From: Streptomyces melanogenes
GTDB taxonomy: Bacteria > Actinomycetota > Actinomycetes > Streptomycetales > Streptomycetaceae
Direction: 5' to 3'
NCBI RefSeq assembly: GCF_014649795.1
Contig: NZ_BMTS01000007.1
Location: 310,001 to 374,000, forward strand
DNA length: 64,000 nt
The notes beneath the pieces are model-generated. The model was not told where the DNA came from, did not search any database, and saw only the letters and a program-made list of their open reading frames with translations. How positions within the stretch are numbered: position 1 is the stretch's first letter; each line of letters opens with the position of its first letter. Below are positions 36,572 through 43,997 of this stretch, in pieces. Made by a program: the position numbers and the translations under genes.

Positions 36572-37911
36572 CGACCGCGACCCGGACGGCACAGGAGATC
36601 GAGGAGATCGCACGGCGGCTGCGCGACCCCGCCCAGGTGCTGGCAGTCGTGGAGGCGCAGGACGCCGCCGCGCCCCGGCCCGACGGTGAACAGGTGCGCT
36701 CCTGGCTCCCCGCCTCCCTGGCCTCCGGCTACCCCGCCCTCGCCCTCTTCTACGGTGAACTGGCCCGCCACGACCCCGCCTACCGGAGCGTCACCCACCG
36801 CTACCTGAGCCTCGCGGTCGACGCGCTGAGAGCCGCACCCCACCACAACGGCCTCTACAGCGGCTTCGGCGCGGTGGCCTTCGCCGTCGAGTGCGCCGCC
36901 CACGGCACGTCCGACTACCCGTCCCTGCGCGGCGCGTTGCGTACGAGCCTGGGCGCGGCAGCCCGTTCGGCTCTCGCCCAGGAGACCCGGCGGCTCGACG
37001 ACGGCGTCCCCGCCGATGGCTTCCAGTCGTGGGACCTCATCACCGGCCTGACGGGACTGGGCTGCGTCCTGCTGACCCAGCAGGACCCGGACACCGAGGT
37101 ACTGCGCGGGGTGCTCGGCTCTCTGGTGCGGCTGACCGACCCGCTGGTCGTCGACGGCACATGCTTCCCGGGCTGGTGGGTCACCTCGCAGCCCTCGTCC
37201 GTGCCGCAACCCGCCTTCGACCACGGTCACGCCAACCTCGGACTCGCCCACGGCATCCTCGGTCCGCTCGCCCTGCTCAGCCTCGCCTGGGAGCAGGGCC
37301 ATCGGGTACCGCGGCAGGAGGAAGCGGTCCACACGGTGATGGAGTTCTTCGCCCGGGCCGAGGAGCGGGACGCCGAGGGACCGTACTGGCCACGCTGCCT
37401 GCCCCGGACCCGGTTCACGGCACCCGGCGGCACCGGCGTGCACCCGTCCGCCGCCACCGGCTCGCCGCTGCCCGGACCGTCCTGGTGCTACGGCACACCC
37501 GGCCTCGCCCACACCTTCCACCTCGCCGCCCGCGCCTTCGCCCGCCCCGAGTGGGCCGCGCGCGGGCAGGAGGCGCTGTGCGCGATGCTGCGCCGCCCGG
37601 AGGAGGCGGGCGCGGTCATCGAGCCGGGGTTGTGTCACGGCTGGTCCGGAATCGAGCACGTACTGCGCCGCCTGCGCCTCGACCGCCCCGGCCTCGAAGT
37701 GGCCGAGGCCGCCACCGCTGCCGGGGCCCGGCTGCGCGCCGCCCGGGACCTCGACGCGCCGTTCCTCTACCCCGTCCCCAACCCCCATCTCGGCCAGGAC
37801 TACCAGCTGCCCGGCTTCCTGGGCGGCAGCGCCGGGATCGGCCTGGCCCTGCTGGCGCGGGAGAACGGTCATGCCGCCACGCCATGGGAACGGGCGTTGC
37901 TGCTGGGGTGA
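36568..37911 (+). CDS. lanC: Lanthionine synthetase C-like cyclase (LanC)
   Basis: Zinc-dependent cyclase that adds Cys thiols to dehydroresidues to form (methyl)lanthionine rings. 447 aa with alpha/alpha toroid repeats: GLYSGFGAVAFAV, GHANLGLAHGILGP, SWCYGTPGLAH and GLCHGWSG. The three zinc ligands, Cys (~residue 306) and the CHG pair (~355), are present. The start overlaps the lanB stop by 4 bp. No lanP protease or lan-specific regulator follows, so the leader is probably removed by a host protease. Confidence 0.95.
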   Translation: MTTATRTAQEIEEIARRLRDPAQVLAVVEAQDAAAPRPDGEQVRSWLPASLASGYPALALFYGELARHDPAYRSVTHRYLSLAVDALRAAPHHNGLYSGFGAVAFAVECAAHGTSDYPSLRGALRTSLGAAARSALAQETRRLDDGVPADGFQSWDLITGLTGLGCVLLTQQDPDTEVLRGVLGSLVRLTDPLVVDGTCFPGWWVTSQPSSVPQPAFDHGHANLGLAHGILGPLALLSLAWEQGHRVPRQEEAVHTVMEFFARAEERDAEGPYWPRCLPRTRFTAPGGTGVHPSAATGSPLPGPSWCYGTPGLAHTFHLAARAFARPEWAARGQEALCAMLRRPEEAGAVIEPGLCHGWSGIEHVLRRLRLDRPGLEVAEAATAAGARLRAARDLDAPFLYPVPNPHLGQDYQLPGFLGGSAGIGLALLARENGHAATPWERALLLG

Positions 37912-38291
37912 GGCAGCCACTGCCGGGCAAGGGTTGTCGGATGCCACGCCAGAATCACTGGGGCGGATCGGGACGCTCTCACTCCTCTTACCACCTGGAC
38001 CGCGACGGCCAGGCCCGCCGACTGTGTTGGAGGACAGCGGCCTCCAACCCGGGTCCGCGGTGGTGACGGGTGTCTGCGGCGGCAAAAAAGGTCGGTGAAT
38101 ACGGTGGAGTTCGTGATCACGGGGACTCGTACCGGTGATAATCGCGTCGGCCTGTGAGTTCCTCGCCCCCTTGCGGAGGTTGCGACTGATGCGCGCCCGG
38201 GGCACTGACGCGCCGGTACTCCTCCGCCGCTCCGGGGCCGGAAGCCAGGACTCCACCCGCCATCCCCACCCCCTCACTCAGGAGAATCTCG
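37912..38291. other. Intergenic region between lanC and methyltransferase
   Basis: 380 bp without a supportable gene. Short frames here do not look protein-like. No clear hairpin terminator is visible, so read-through from lanC into the methyltransferase gene cannot be excluded. Confidence 0.5.
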
Positions 38292-39155
38292 ATGATCGAC
38301 GGTCTGAAGGTCCCCGAAGGCGTCGGGCAGACGGCGCTGGTCGTCGCCTGGATGCGGCAGATGGAGAGCCAGAGACCCGACGCCCTGTTCCAAGACCCGT
38401 TCGCCGACCGGTTGTTGAAGGCGATCGCGGAGGACCCGTCCTTCACCGAGGTGTCGGACATGGTCACCCGAGCGAGCAGCAGCACGCGCGAATACCCCGC
38501 GTACTTCGCGGTGCGCACCCGGTTCTTCGACGACGAGCTGCTCAGCGCGATGCGCGCCGGGGTCCGCCAAGTCGTCACGTTGGCTGCTGGGGTGGATGGA
38601 CGGACCGTCCGGTTGGACTGCCCGCCCGGAACGCAGTGGTACGAGCTCGACCTGCCGGACATGACGGCCTTCAAAGACGCACTGATTGCCCACTCGGGAC
38701 TCGCCGCCACCTGTGAACGCCGCGGAGTGGCCGCGGACTTGACCGCCAACTGGTCCGACGCGCTGCGCGCGGCGGGCTTCGACCCCGGCCAGCCGACCGC
38801 CTGGCTGGTGGAGGGCCTGCTGATGTACCTCTCCGGCGAGGCGGGGGACGCCCTGCTCTCCGGGTTGTCCGCGCTGTCTGCGCCGGGCAGTCGGATCATG
38901 CTGGAGCAGTTGGAGGCGGCGATGCTGGGGGAGGAGGGCGAACCTTCCCGTGAACGGCTCGCGTCGCAGGGGGCTCGCTGGCTGTCCGCCCGGGACGACG
39001 TGGAGTCGTGGCTGGCAGGCCATGGTTGGAGCGCTGAGGTCTACAGCGGTGCCGACCCCCGTATCGGGCACGGGCGCACTGTCTCCCGCCTGCCCGCCTG
39101 TTGGGTGGCGACCGGCACGCTGGCAGAGCGTGCGGATACCGACTCGGCTGGCTGA
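38292..39155 (+). CDS. SAM-dependent methyltransferase (TIGR00027/LCM type)
   Basis: Protein of 287 aa matching the actinobacterial TIGR00027 methyltransferases: GLKVPEGVGQTALVVAWMR at the start, RTRFFDDELL, then VVTLAAGVDGRTVRLD (SAM-binding loop) and WLVEGLLMYL. Family members act on small O-nucleophiles; substrates are mostly unknown. AGGAGAATCTCG precedes ATG 38292. Position after lanC could mean a tailoring step for the lanthipeptide, but the 380-bp gap and the family's ubiquity in Streptomyces argue for caution. Confidence 0.85.
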   Translation: MIDGLKVPEGVGQTALVVAWMRQMESQRPDALFQDPFADRLLKAIAEDPSFTEVSDMVTRASSSTREYPAYFAVRTRFFDDELLSAMRAGVRQVVTLAAGVDGRTVRLDCPPGTQWYELDLPDMTAFKDALIAHSGLAATCERRGVAADLTANWSDALRAAGFDPGQPTAWLVEGLLMYLSGEAGDALLSGLSALSAPGSRIMLEQLEAAMLGEEGEPSRERLASQGARWLSARDDVESWLAGHGWSAEVYSGADPRIGHGRTVSRLPACWVATGTLAERADTDSAG

Positions 39156-40027
39156 AGGCGCCCTACGAAGGTCTCGGTGTGCGCTCCATGAGGGGACGTG
39201 GGGGCGAGCCGTGCTTTACCTGGGGGCGAGGCCAGCCAACTCCTCGCCCCCACTGGTGCTCACTGAACCGATCCAGCCAAGCGAGACTGATTCGTTCCGT
39301 AGTCGAGTAGTCACTCTGGAGTGACGGTCGTGGCTGCCTGTGTCCCTGTTGGGGTCGGGTGATGGGTGGCGAGTCCCTCCGCACCGCGAGCGTCTTTGTT
39401 GCTCAACTCGCTTCGCTTTTCCATTGCTTGACTCAGAGTTTTGCTGCTCATGGGACTTTGATTTCCTGTCGTACCTCTTCGTCGAGCCGGTGTCCCGTTT
39501 TATTCGGAATAGTCCATTCCGCTGGCTAAAACAAGATCATTCCCCGACATGCGGCGGATACGGTCATGGCGACTGGTTCATCCAGTCGACGGGGGGTACG
39601 GGGTGAGCTGGGCGTTTGCGCCCCTTCATGCCGTGTGTGCCCGTCCTGAAGTTCGTTGACGGGGGTATGGGGGATGACCGTGGGCCGGGAGTCCATGTGT
39701 GCGGTGGCGGCTGCCGCCACACGAGTGCTGCAGCCGGACTCCGGCTTCCCGCAGGTGAGTACCGCAGCACTCGATACCCCGTGAGGCGCTGAAGCGCCCT
39801 CGCGTCGGCGAGAAACAACGCTCAGCGGTCCGGCCCCGAGGCAGGCCTTCCCGGCATCAGTTTCACGCGTCCTCGTCGCGAGGGCTGATCTCGCCGCGCG
39901 TTCAGGAACTACGAATTCCGCTCGGTGAGGCACTGGTGAGGCACCGGTGAAGCGCCTCCTTCGCCATGACCGCTCTCCATTTATCGGGTCACCCAGCACT
40001 GGGTACCAGAGGGGTTTCTGACACAGC
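39156..40027. promoter_or_regulatory. 872-bp upstream region of the secreted ALF/lectin locus
   Basis: No gene is supported here. A perfect inverted repeat GTCACT-CTGG-AGTGAC lies at 39310-39325. From about 39390 to 39540 the sequence is strikingly AT-rich for this genome, with runs such as TTTTATTCGGAATAGT and CTAAAACAAGATC and a TTGACT at ~39427. This is most likely the control region of the genes from 40028 on. Confidence 0.5.
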
Positions 40028-41593
40028 ATGCACAACAGCAACACCACCTCCGCGCGTGTGCGGAAGATCGTCACTCGCGGCATCGTGGCCACCACCGCAC
40101 TGGCCGCCGTGACCGGAGCCGTCGCACCGGCCACCGCCGCCGAGCAGCCCGCGAAGGCGAGCGCCCAGGCCGGTGCCGTGGGCACGACCGCCGAGCAGCG
40201 CATCGAGGCGGCGTCCAAGGTCGACTTCGATCCGCCGTCGGAGGTGCTCCTGCTCAGCGACTACGACTTCATCCACGTGCTGTGGCAGAAGGCCCGGGAC
40301 GGGGGCGACCGCATGGCGACGGTGCGTACCGCCGCGGAGGAGGCGATGTTCAGCTCCAAGCCCGAGGACCACGTACGGTTCATTACGACTGGCATCGGCG
40401 AGGCGCGCAAGATCGACCAGAAGCGCGAGCGGGACAAGGCGGAGGCCGACCGTGCGGCCAGGCTCGCCAAGTCCCAGGCCCTGCTCGCGGTTGGCATCCC
40501 GAGCAGCCCGGAGCTGCTGGAGCTCAGCGACGACAACTTCGTCCGCGCCATCGTGCGGCACTCGGCCTCCGGGCCGGAGGTGCGGTCGGCGGGTGCCCGC
40601 GCGCTGGCCGGTGACGCGGCCGCCTGGCACGAGTTCATCGTGAACGGTGCCCGCGAGGCCCACAAGCGCGACGTCGACAACGAGCTCAAGGAGATCGAGG
40701 AGAGGAACCGCCAGGAAGCCGAGCGCAAGCGGCAGCTGGCCGCCCGCAAGAACGTGGCGGCGCTCTTCCGCGTGACGCCGACCGAAGCCATGCTCGGCCT
40801 CGCCGACGACAACTTCCTCCGCGAACTGCTGCGTACGGCCCCGGCCGACGTCAAGGGCACCGAACTCTTCGCGGCCGCCCAGAAGGCGCTGCTCAGCTCC
40901 GACCCGGCCGCGTGGAAGAAGTACATCGACACCGGGGCCGACGAGGCGTACAAGCGTGACGACGAGAACCGCCGCAAGAAGATCGCCGAGGAGAACCGGC
41001 AGCTCGCCCGGCGCATCCAGGCCGCGGCCGAGAACGGCGGGGTGAACCCCAACCTGGTGGCCGCGGCGAAGAAGGCGCTGGCCGGGACGGACGAGGACGT
41101 CACCGCGTTCCTCAAGGACGAGAACCAGCACCGGGCGCGACGGCAGTCCTTCATGTCGTCCTACGTCACCGACATCGGCTGGTACATCCGCAGGAACGCC
41201 GCCGACGGCGACGGGGCGTTCATCGCCCCGATGAGCTACGGGTTCAAGCAGGCCGACCGTGAGGACGCCACCTGGGTCATCGTGCCCGCGCTGGCCAGCA
41301 ACCCCGGCTGCTTCTCCTTCGAGTCGGTGAGCAAGCCCGGCTACTACCTCAGGAACGAGCACCGGGGCGAGAACGTGCTGGTGGCCGGGGACGACGGCAG
41401 TGCGGAGTTCCGGGCGGACGCCTCCTGGTGTCCCCGCCAGGGCTTCAACGGCTACGGGAAGTCCTTCGAGCTCGCGAGCAAGCCGGGTGTCTGGCTGCGG
41501 AACTTCCAGGGGCGGCTCTACGCGATCACCCAGTACGGCAAGGACTTCGACCGGGACTCCACCTGGATGGTCATCCCTCCGTACGCGGACTGA
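40028..41593 (+). CDS. Secreted ALF-repeat protein with AbfB-type lectin domain
   Basis: 521 aa. A signal peptide (RKIVTRGIVATTALAAVTGA, cleavage near ATAAE) is followed by three ALF-type helical repeats: LSDYDFIHVLWQKA...AAEEAMFSSKPEDHVRFI, LSDDNFVRAIVRHS...ALAGDAAAWHEFI and LADDNFLRELLRTA...ALLSSDPAAWKKYI, joined by charged helices, and one degenerate unit. The last ~150 residues are an AbfB/CBM42-like beta-trefoil (VTDIGWYIRRNA, SVSKPGYYLRNEH, LASKPGVWLRNFQ), a sugar-binding module without a catalytic partner. First gene of a secreted-protein locus that ends with a toxin and an immunity gene. Role probably in binding or presentation at a cell surface. Confidence 0.88.
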   Translation: MHNSNTTSARVRKIVTRGIVATTALAAVTGAVAPATAAEQPAKASAQAGAVGTTAEQRIEAASKVDFDPPSEVLLLSDYDFIHVLWQKARDGGDRMATVRTAAEEAMFSSKPEDHVRFITTGIGEARKIDQKRERDKAEADRAARLAKSQALLAVGIPSSPELLELSDDNFVRAIVRHSASGPEVRSAGARALAGDAAAWHEFIVNGAREAHKRDVDNELKEIEERNRQEAERKRQLAARKNVAALFRVTPTEAMLGLADDNFLRELLRTAPADVKGTELFAAAQKALLSSDPAAWKKYIDTGADEAYKRDDENRRKKIAEENRQLARRIQAAAENGGVNPNLVAAAKKALAGTDEDVTAFLKDENQHRARRQSFMSSYVTDIGWYIRRNAADGDGAFIAPMSYGFKQADREDATWVIVPALASNPGCFSFESVSKPGYYLRNEHRGENVLVAGDDGSAEFRADASWCPRQGFNGYGKSFELASKPGVWLRNFQGRLYAITQYGKDFDRDSTWMVIPPYAD

Positions 41594-41649
41594 CCGCCTC
41601 CTGCCTGCTTCCTGCTCCCGAACCCTCAACAGAGATGAACGGACTCCAC

Positions 41650-42165
41650 ATGTCCCGGACCGTCAGAGCCGCGTTGGCGCTCGGCGCCAGCGTCGCCGCC
41701 CTGGCCGGCAGCGTTACCACCGCCCAGGCGACCCCCTCCACCGCTGCGTCGTCCTACGTACGGCTCCAGGTCGAACACAGCGGCAAGTGCCTCACCATCC
41801 AGGACGGCGCCATCCGCGATGGTGCCTACGCGGTGCAGTCCACCTGCGACGCCGACGCGGACCACCAGCTCTTCAGTCTGACGCCCGCCGGGTCGGGCAC
41901 CTTCGAGCTGCGGGCCAAGCACAGCGGCCGGTGCCTGAGCAGCTCCGACATCGAGGTCGGGCAGCAATGGTGCTTCGACGGTGCCAGTCAGCGCTGGCGG
42001 GTGATGTTGGTCGAGGTCGCCAAGGACCTGTACGAGCTGAGGCCCATGTCGGCTCCCGACAAATGCCTGAACATCGACTTCTGGAAGCCCGAGGAGGACG
42101 GCATGCGCGCGATGACCTGGGAGTGCGGCCATGACCTCGCCCGCTGGCGCTTCCTGCAGGCCTGA
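41650..42165 (+). CDS. Secreted ricin-B-type lectin 1
   Basis: 171 aa. Signal peptide ALALGASVAALAGSVTTAQA, then a single beta-trefoil lectin domain with three units carrying the typical C-L pairs and QxW-type motifs (HSGKCLTIQDG, HSGRCLSSSD, APDKCLNIDF; QRWRVML, ARWRFLQ). No enzyme domain. ATG 41650 is preferred (GGA six bases upstream); ATG 41635 is also in frame. It is followed 31 bp later by a second lectin of the same type. Confidence 0.88.
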   Translation: MSRTVRAALALGASVAALAGSVTTAQATPSTAASSYVRLQVEHSGKCLTIQDGAIRDGAYAVQSTCDADADHQLFSLTPAGSGTFELRAKHSGRCLSSSDIEVGQQWCFDGASQRWRVMLVEVAKDLYELRPMSAPDKCLNIDFWKPEEDGMRAMTWECGHDLARWRFLQA

Positions 42166-42196
42166 CGCCCACCGCCGAGAAGAAACGGAAATCACG

Positions 42197-42754
42197 ATGG
42201 TAAGAACTCTCCGTTGCGCGCTGGCCGTCTGTGCCGGTGTCGCCGCGGTGGCCGCCGGCGCGCCCACCGCACACGCGTCGGCGCCCGCCGGCGCACCCGC
42301 GTCCGCTGAAACGCTCGTCAACCTCCAGCTGGCGGGCAGCGACATGTGCCTGGACATCTCGGGTGCCGCTGACAACGGCGCCAGGGCCATCCAGTGGGCC
42401 TGCGACGGGACCGACACCCAGAAGTGGCGCATGATCCCTGTGGACAACTCCTCCTTCGAACTGCGGTCGGCGCGCAACGGCAAGTGCCTCGAAGTCGAGA
42501 ACAGCGGTACGCAGATCGGAGCCGCTGTGCAGGTGTGGGAGTGCACCGGGGGCAAGCAGATGCGCTGGCAGGCCGACTTGGTCGACTTCGCCAACAAGAG
42601 CTACGAGTTCCGGGCCACCCACACGACCGAGCGCTGCCTGGACATCAACAACGGCGGCTTCCAGAACGGTGTGCGGACCAACGGCGTGGTCGCGCAGTCG
42701 TGGTCCTGCAACCAGAGCGATGCCCAGCTCTGGCAGATCAAGGCGGTCGAGTGA
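42197..42754 (+). CDS. Secreted ricin-B-type lectin 2
   Basis: 185 aa. Signal peptide ALAVCAGVAAVAAGAPTAHA and one beta-trefoil of three units (GSDMCLDISGAADNG, RNGKCLEVENSG, TTERCLDINNGG) with the QKW/RW/QLW ends (TQKWRMIP, QMRWQADL, AQLWQIKA). The repeats are closer to the canonical ricin-B pattern than those of lectin 1. The stop overlaps the start of the next ALF protein by 4 bp (GTGA), so the lectin and the ALF protein are translated together. Confidence 0.9.
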   Translation: MVRTLRCALAVCAGVAAVAAGAPTAHASAPAGAPASAETLVNLQLAGSDMCLDISGAADNGARAIQWACDGTDTQKWRMIPVDNSSFELRSARNGKCLEVENSGTQIGAAVQVWECTGGKQMRWQADLVDFANKSYEFRATHTTERCLDINNGGFQNGVRTNGVVAQSWSCNQSDAQLWQIKAVE

Positions 42755-43866
42755 CCCGCCGCCCACCTCTGACCGGCCGCGCACATCGGTGGCTCGTGAC
42801 CGTGCTGACGGCCGGACTGCTGGCGGGCGGGGGAGTGGTCGCCGAGACCGCGTCGGCCCGGGCCGCGGTCACCGCCGCGGATGACGGGGCGGCCGAGCAG
42901 CCCTCGCCGGTCAGGTCCGCGGCGGCCCAGGCGGCCCGCGACCGCGTTCTGAAGATGGCGATGTCGAATCTGCCGTCCGAGATCCGTACGTCGGCCTGGC
43001 TCGCGCTGCGCAGCTCGCGCGGCGACGAGGCGATCACCCAGTGGCTGGCGCCGGGGGGCGGGTTCGAGCTGGCCATGCAGCGGCTGAAGGAGACCCGGAG
43101 TCGTAACCGCGCGTTCTGCGAGCGGGTGGCACGTACCCACACCGCGACCTTCGCCCCGGAAGTGCACGCGGCCGCGGAACGCGCCGTGAAGGGATCGGAC
43201 GCGGACCGGGCGGCCTTCGTCAAGTCCGGTTATGCCGAGGCCCAGAAACGCGACCGGGCGGTCCGGGAGGCGGATGCCGAGCACCGGGGGGACGTCGCGG
43301 CGAAGGACCGGGAGTTCGTACGGAACGTGGCAGAGCGGGACCCGGGGGAGAACGTACGGGTCGCGGCGCAATGGGCGTTGCGGCCGTCGGCGACCGATGC
43401 GGACGTCGCGGAGTTCTTCGGGTACGGCTGGGCGTCCGGCGCGAGCCTGGATCTGGAGGGCTACCGGCTGCGGAGCGCGGAGGCCGAGACCGTACGGCAC
43501 TACACCTTGTCCCGGCTGGTGGAGAAGGCCGTGGCCGCCGAGGCCGCGTTGAAGGACGCGGCCGACGCCGCGCAGGCGCGCATCGAGGCGGAAGCGGCGT
43601 GGAAGGCGGTGGCCGACCACTCCCATGCGGCGCGTCACAGGTGGCTGGCCGACCAGGAAGCGGCACGCGCGCAGGCCGAGAGCTGGCGCGACATCGCCAA
43701 GGCGGCGGCGGACAGTGCCGACAGCCTCTGGAAGCACATCGCTGAGCCGGCCGGGGCCAACCAGGATTCCTGGGCGCGGGAACAGGCGGACGCGGCCGGT
43801 ACGGCGGCGTTCTGGAAGGACATGTACGACCGAGCCCAGGACGGAGAGAGCCGCGTCAAGGGCTGA
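42751..43866 (+). CDS. Secreted ALF-repeat/coiled-coil protein
   Basis: 371 aa. Signal peptide VTVLTAGLLAGGGVVAETASA. ALF-type repeats at residues ~50-250 (LPSEIRTSAWLALRSSRGDEAITQWL; APEVHAAAERAVKGSDADRAAFV; GENVRVAAQWALRPSATDADVAEFF), then an Ala/Glu/Lys-rich helical segment (EAALKDAADAAQARIEAE) to the end. It lacks lectin or toxin domains but is a smaller version of the start of the large toxin protein downstream, so it may be a structural partner. GTG 42751 overlaps the lectin stop. Confidence 0.87.
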   Translation: MTRRPPLTGRAHRWLVTVLTAGLLAGGGVVAETASARAAVTAADDGAAEQPSPVRSAAAQAARDRVLKMAMSNLPSEIRTSAWLALRSSRGDEAITQWLAPGGGFELAMQRLKETRSRNRAFCERVARTHTATFAPEVHAAAERAVKGSDADRAAFVKSGYAEAQKRDRAVREADAEHRGDVAAKDREFVRNVAERDPGENVRVAAQWALRPSATDADVAEFFGYGWASGASLDLEGYRLRSAEAETVRHYTLSRLVEKAVAAEAALKDAADAAQARIEAEAAWKAVADHSHAARHRWLADQEAARAQAESWRDIAKAAADSADSLWKHIAEPAGANQDSWAREQADAAGTAAFWKDMYDRAQDGESRVKG

Positions 43867-43938
43867 CGAGGCGCGGGCGGCGGTGTGTCCCGCCGCCCGG
43901 GCCCCGTGAGGGTGCCCGCGGTTTCTCGCGTTCCCCAT

Positions 43939-43977
43939 GCCCCTGCCCGTGTGTGCGGGCAGGGGCTTCTTTTTCCC
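43939..43977 (+). terminator. Intrinsic terminator upstream of the toxin gene
   Basis: Perfect 11-bp stem GCCCCTGCCCG / CGGGCAGGGGC with a 6-nt loop, followed by TTCTTTTTCCCTTTTT. A U-rich tail is rare in such GC-rich genomes. The T-rich tail ends about 7 bp before the toxin gene's AGGAGGA ribosome site, so the toxin transcript must come from its own promoter, or read-through must be regulated. Confidence 0.85.
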
Positions 43978-43997
43978 TTTTTCAGGAGGAATTTTCC

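Noticed and set aside
38292..39155. Methyltransferase as a certain part of the lanthipeptide pathway
   Set aside because: TIGR00027 proteins are abundant in Streptomyces and it is separated by 380 bp; membership left open.
39989..41629. 546-codon minus-strand frame opposite the first ALF protein
   Set aside because: Val/Gly/Leu-rich low complexity with no motif; the plus strand has signal peptide and ALF/AbfB domains.
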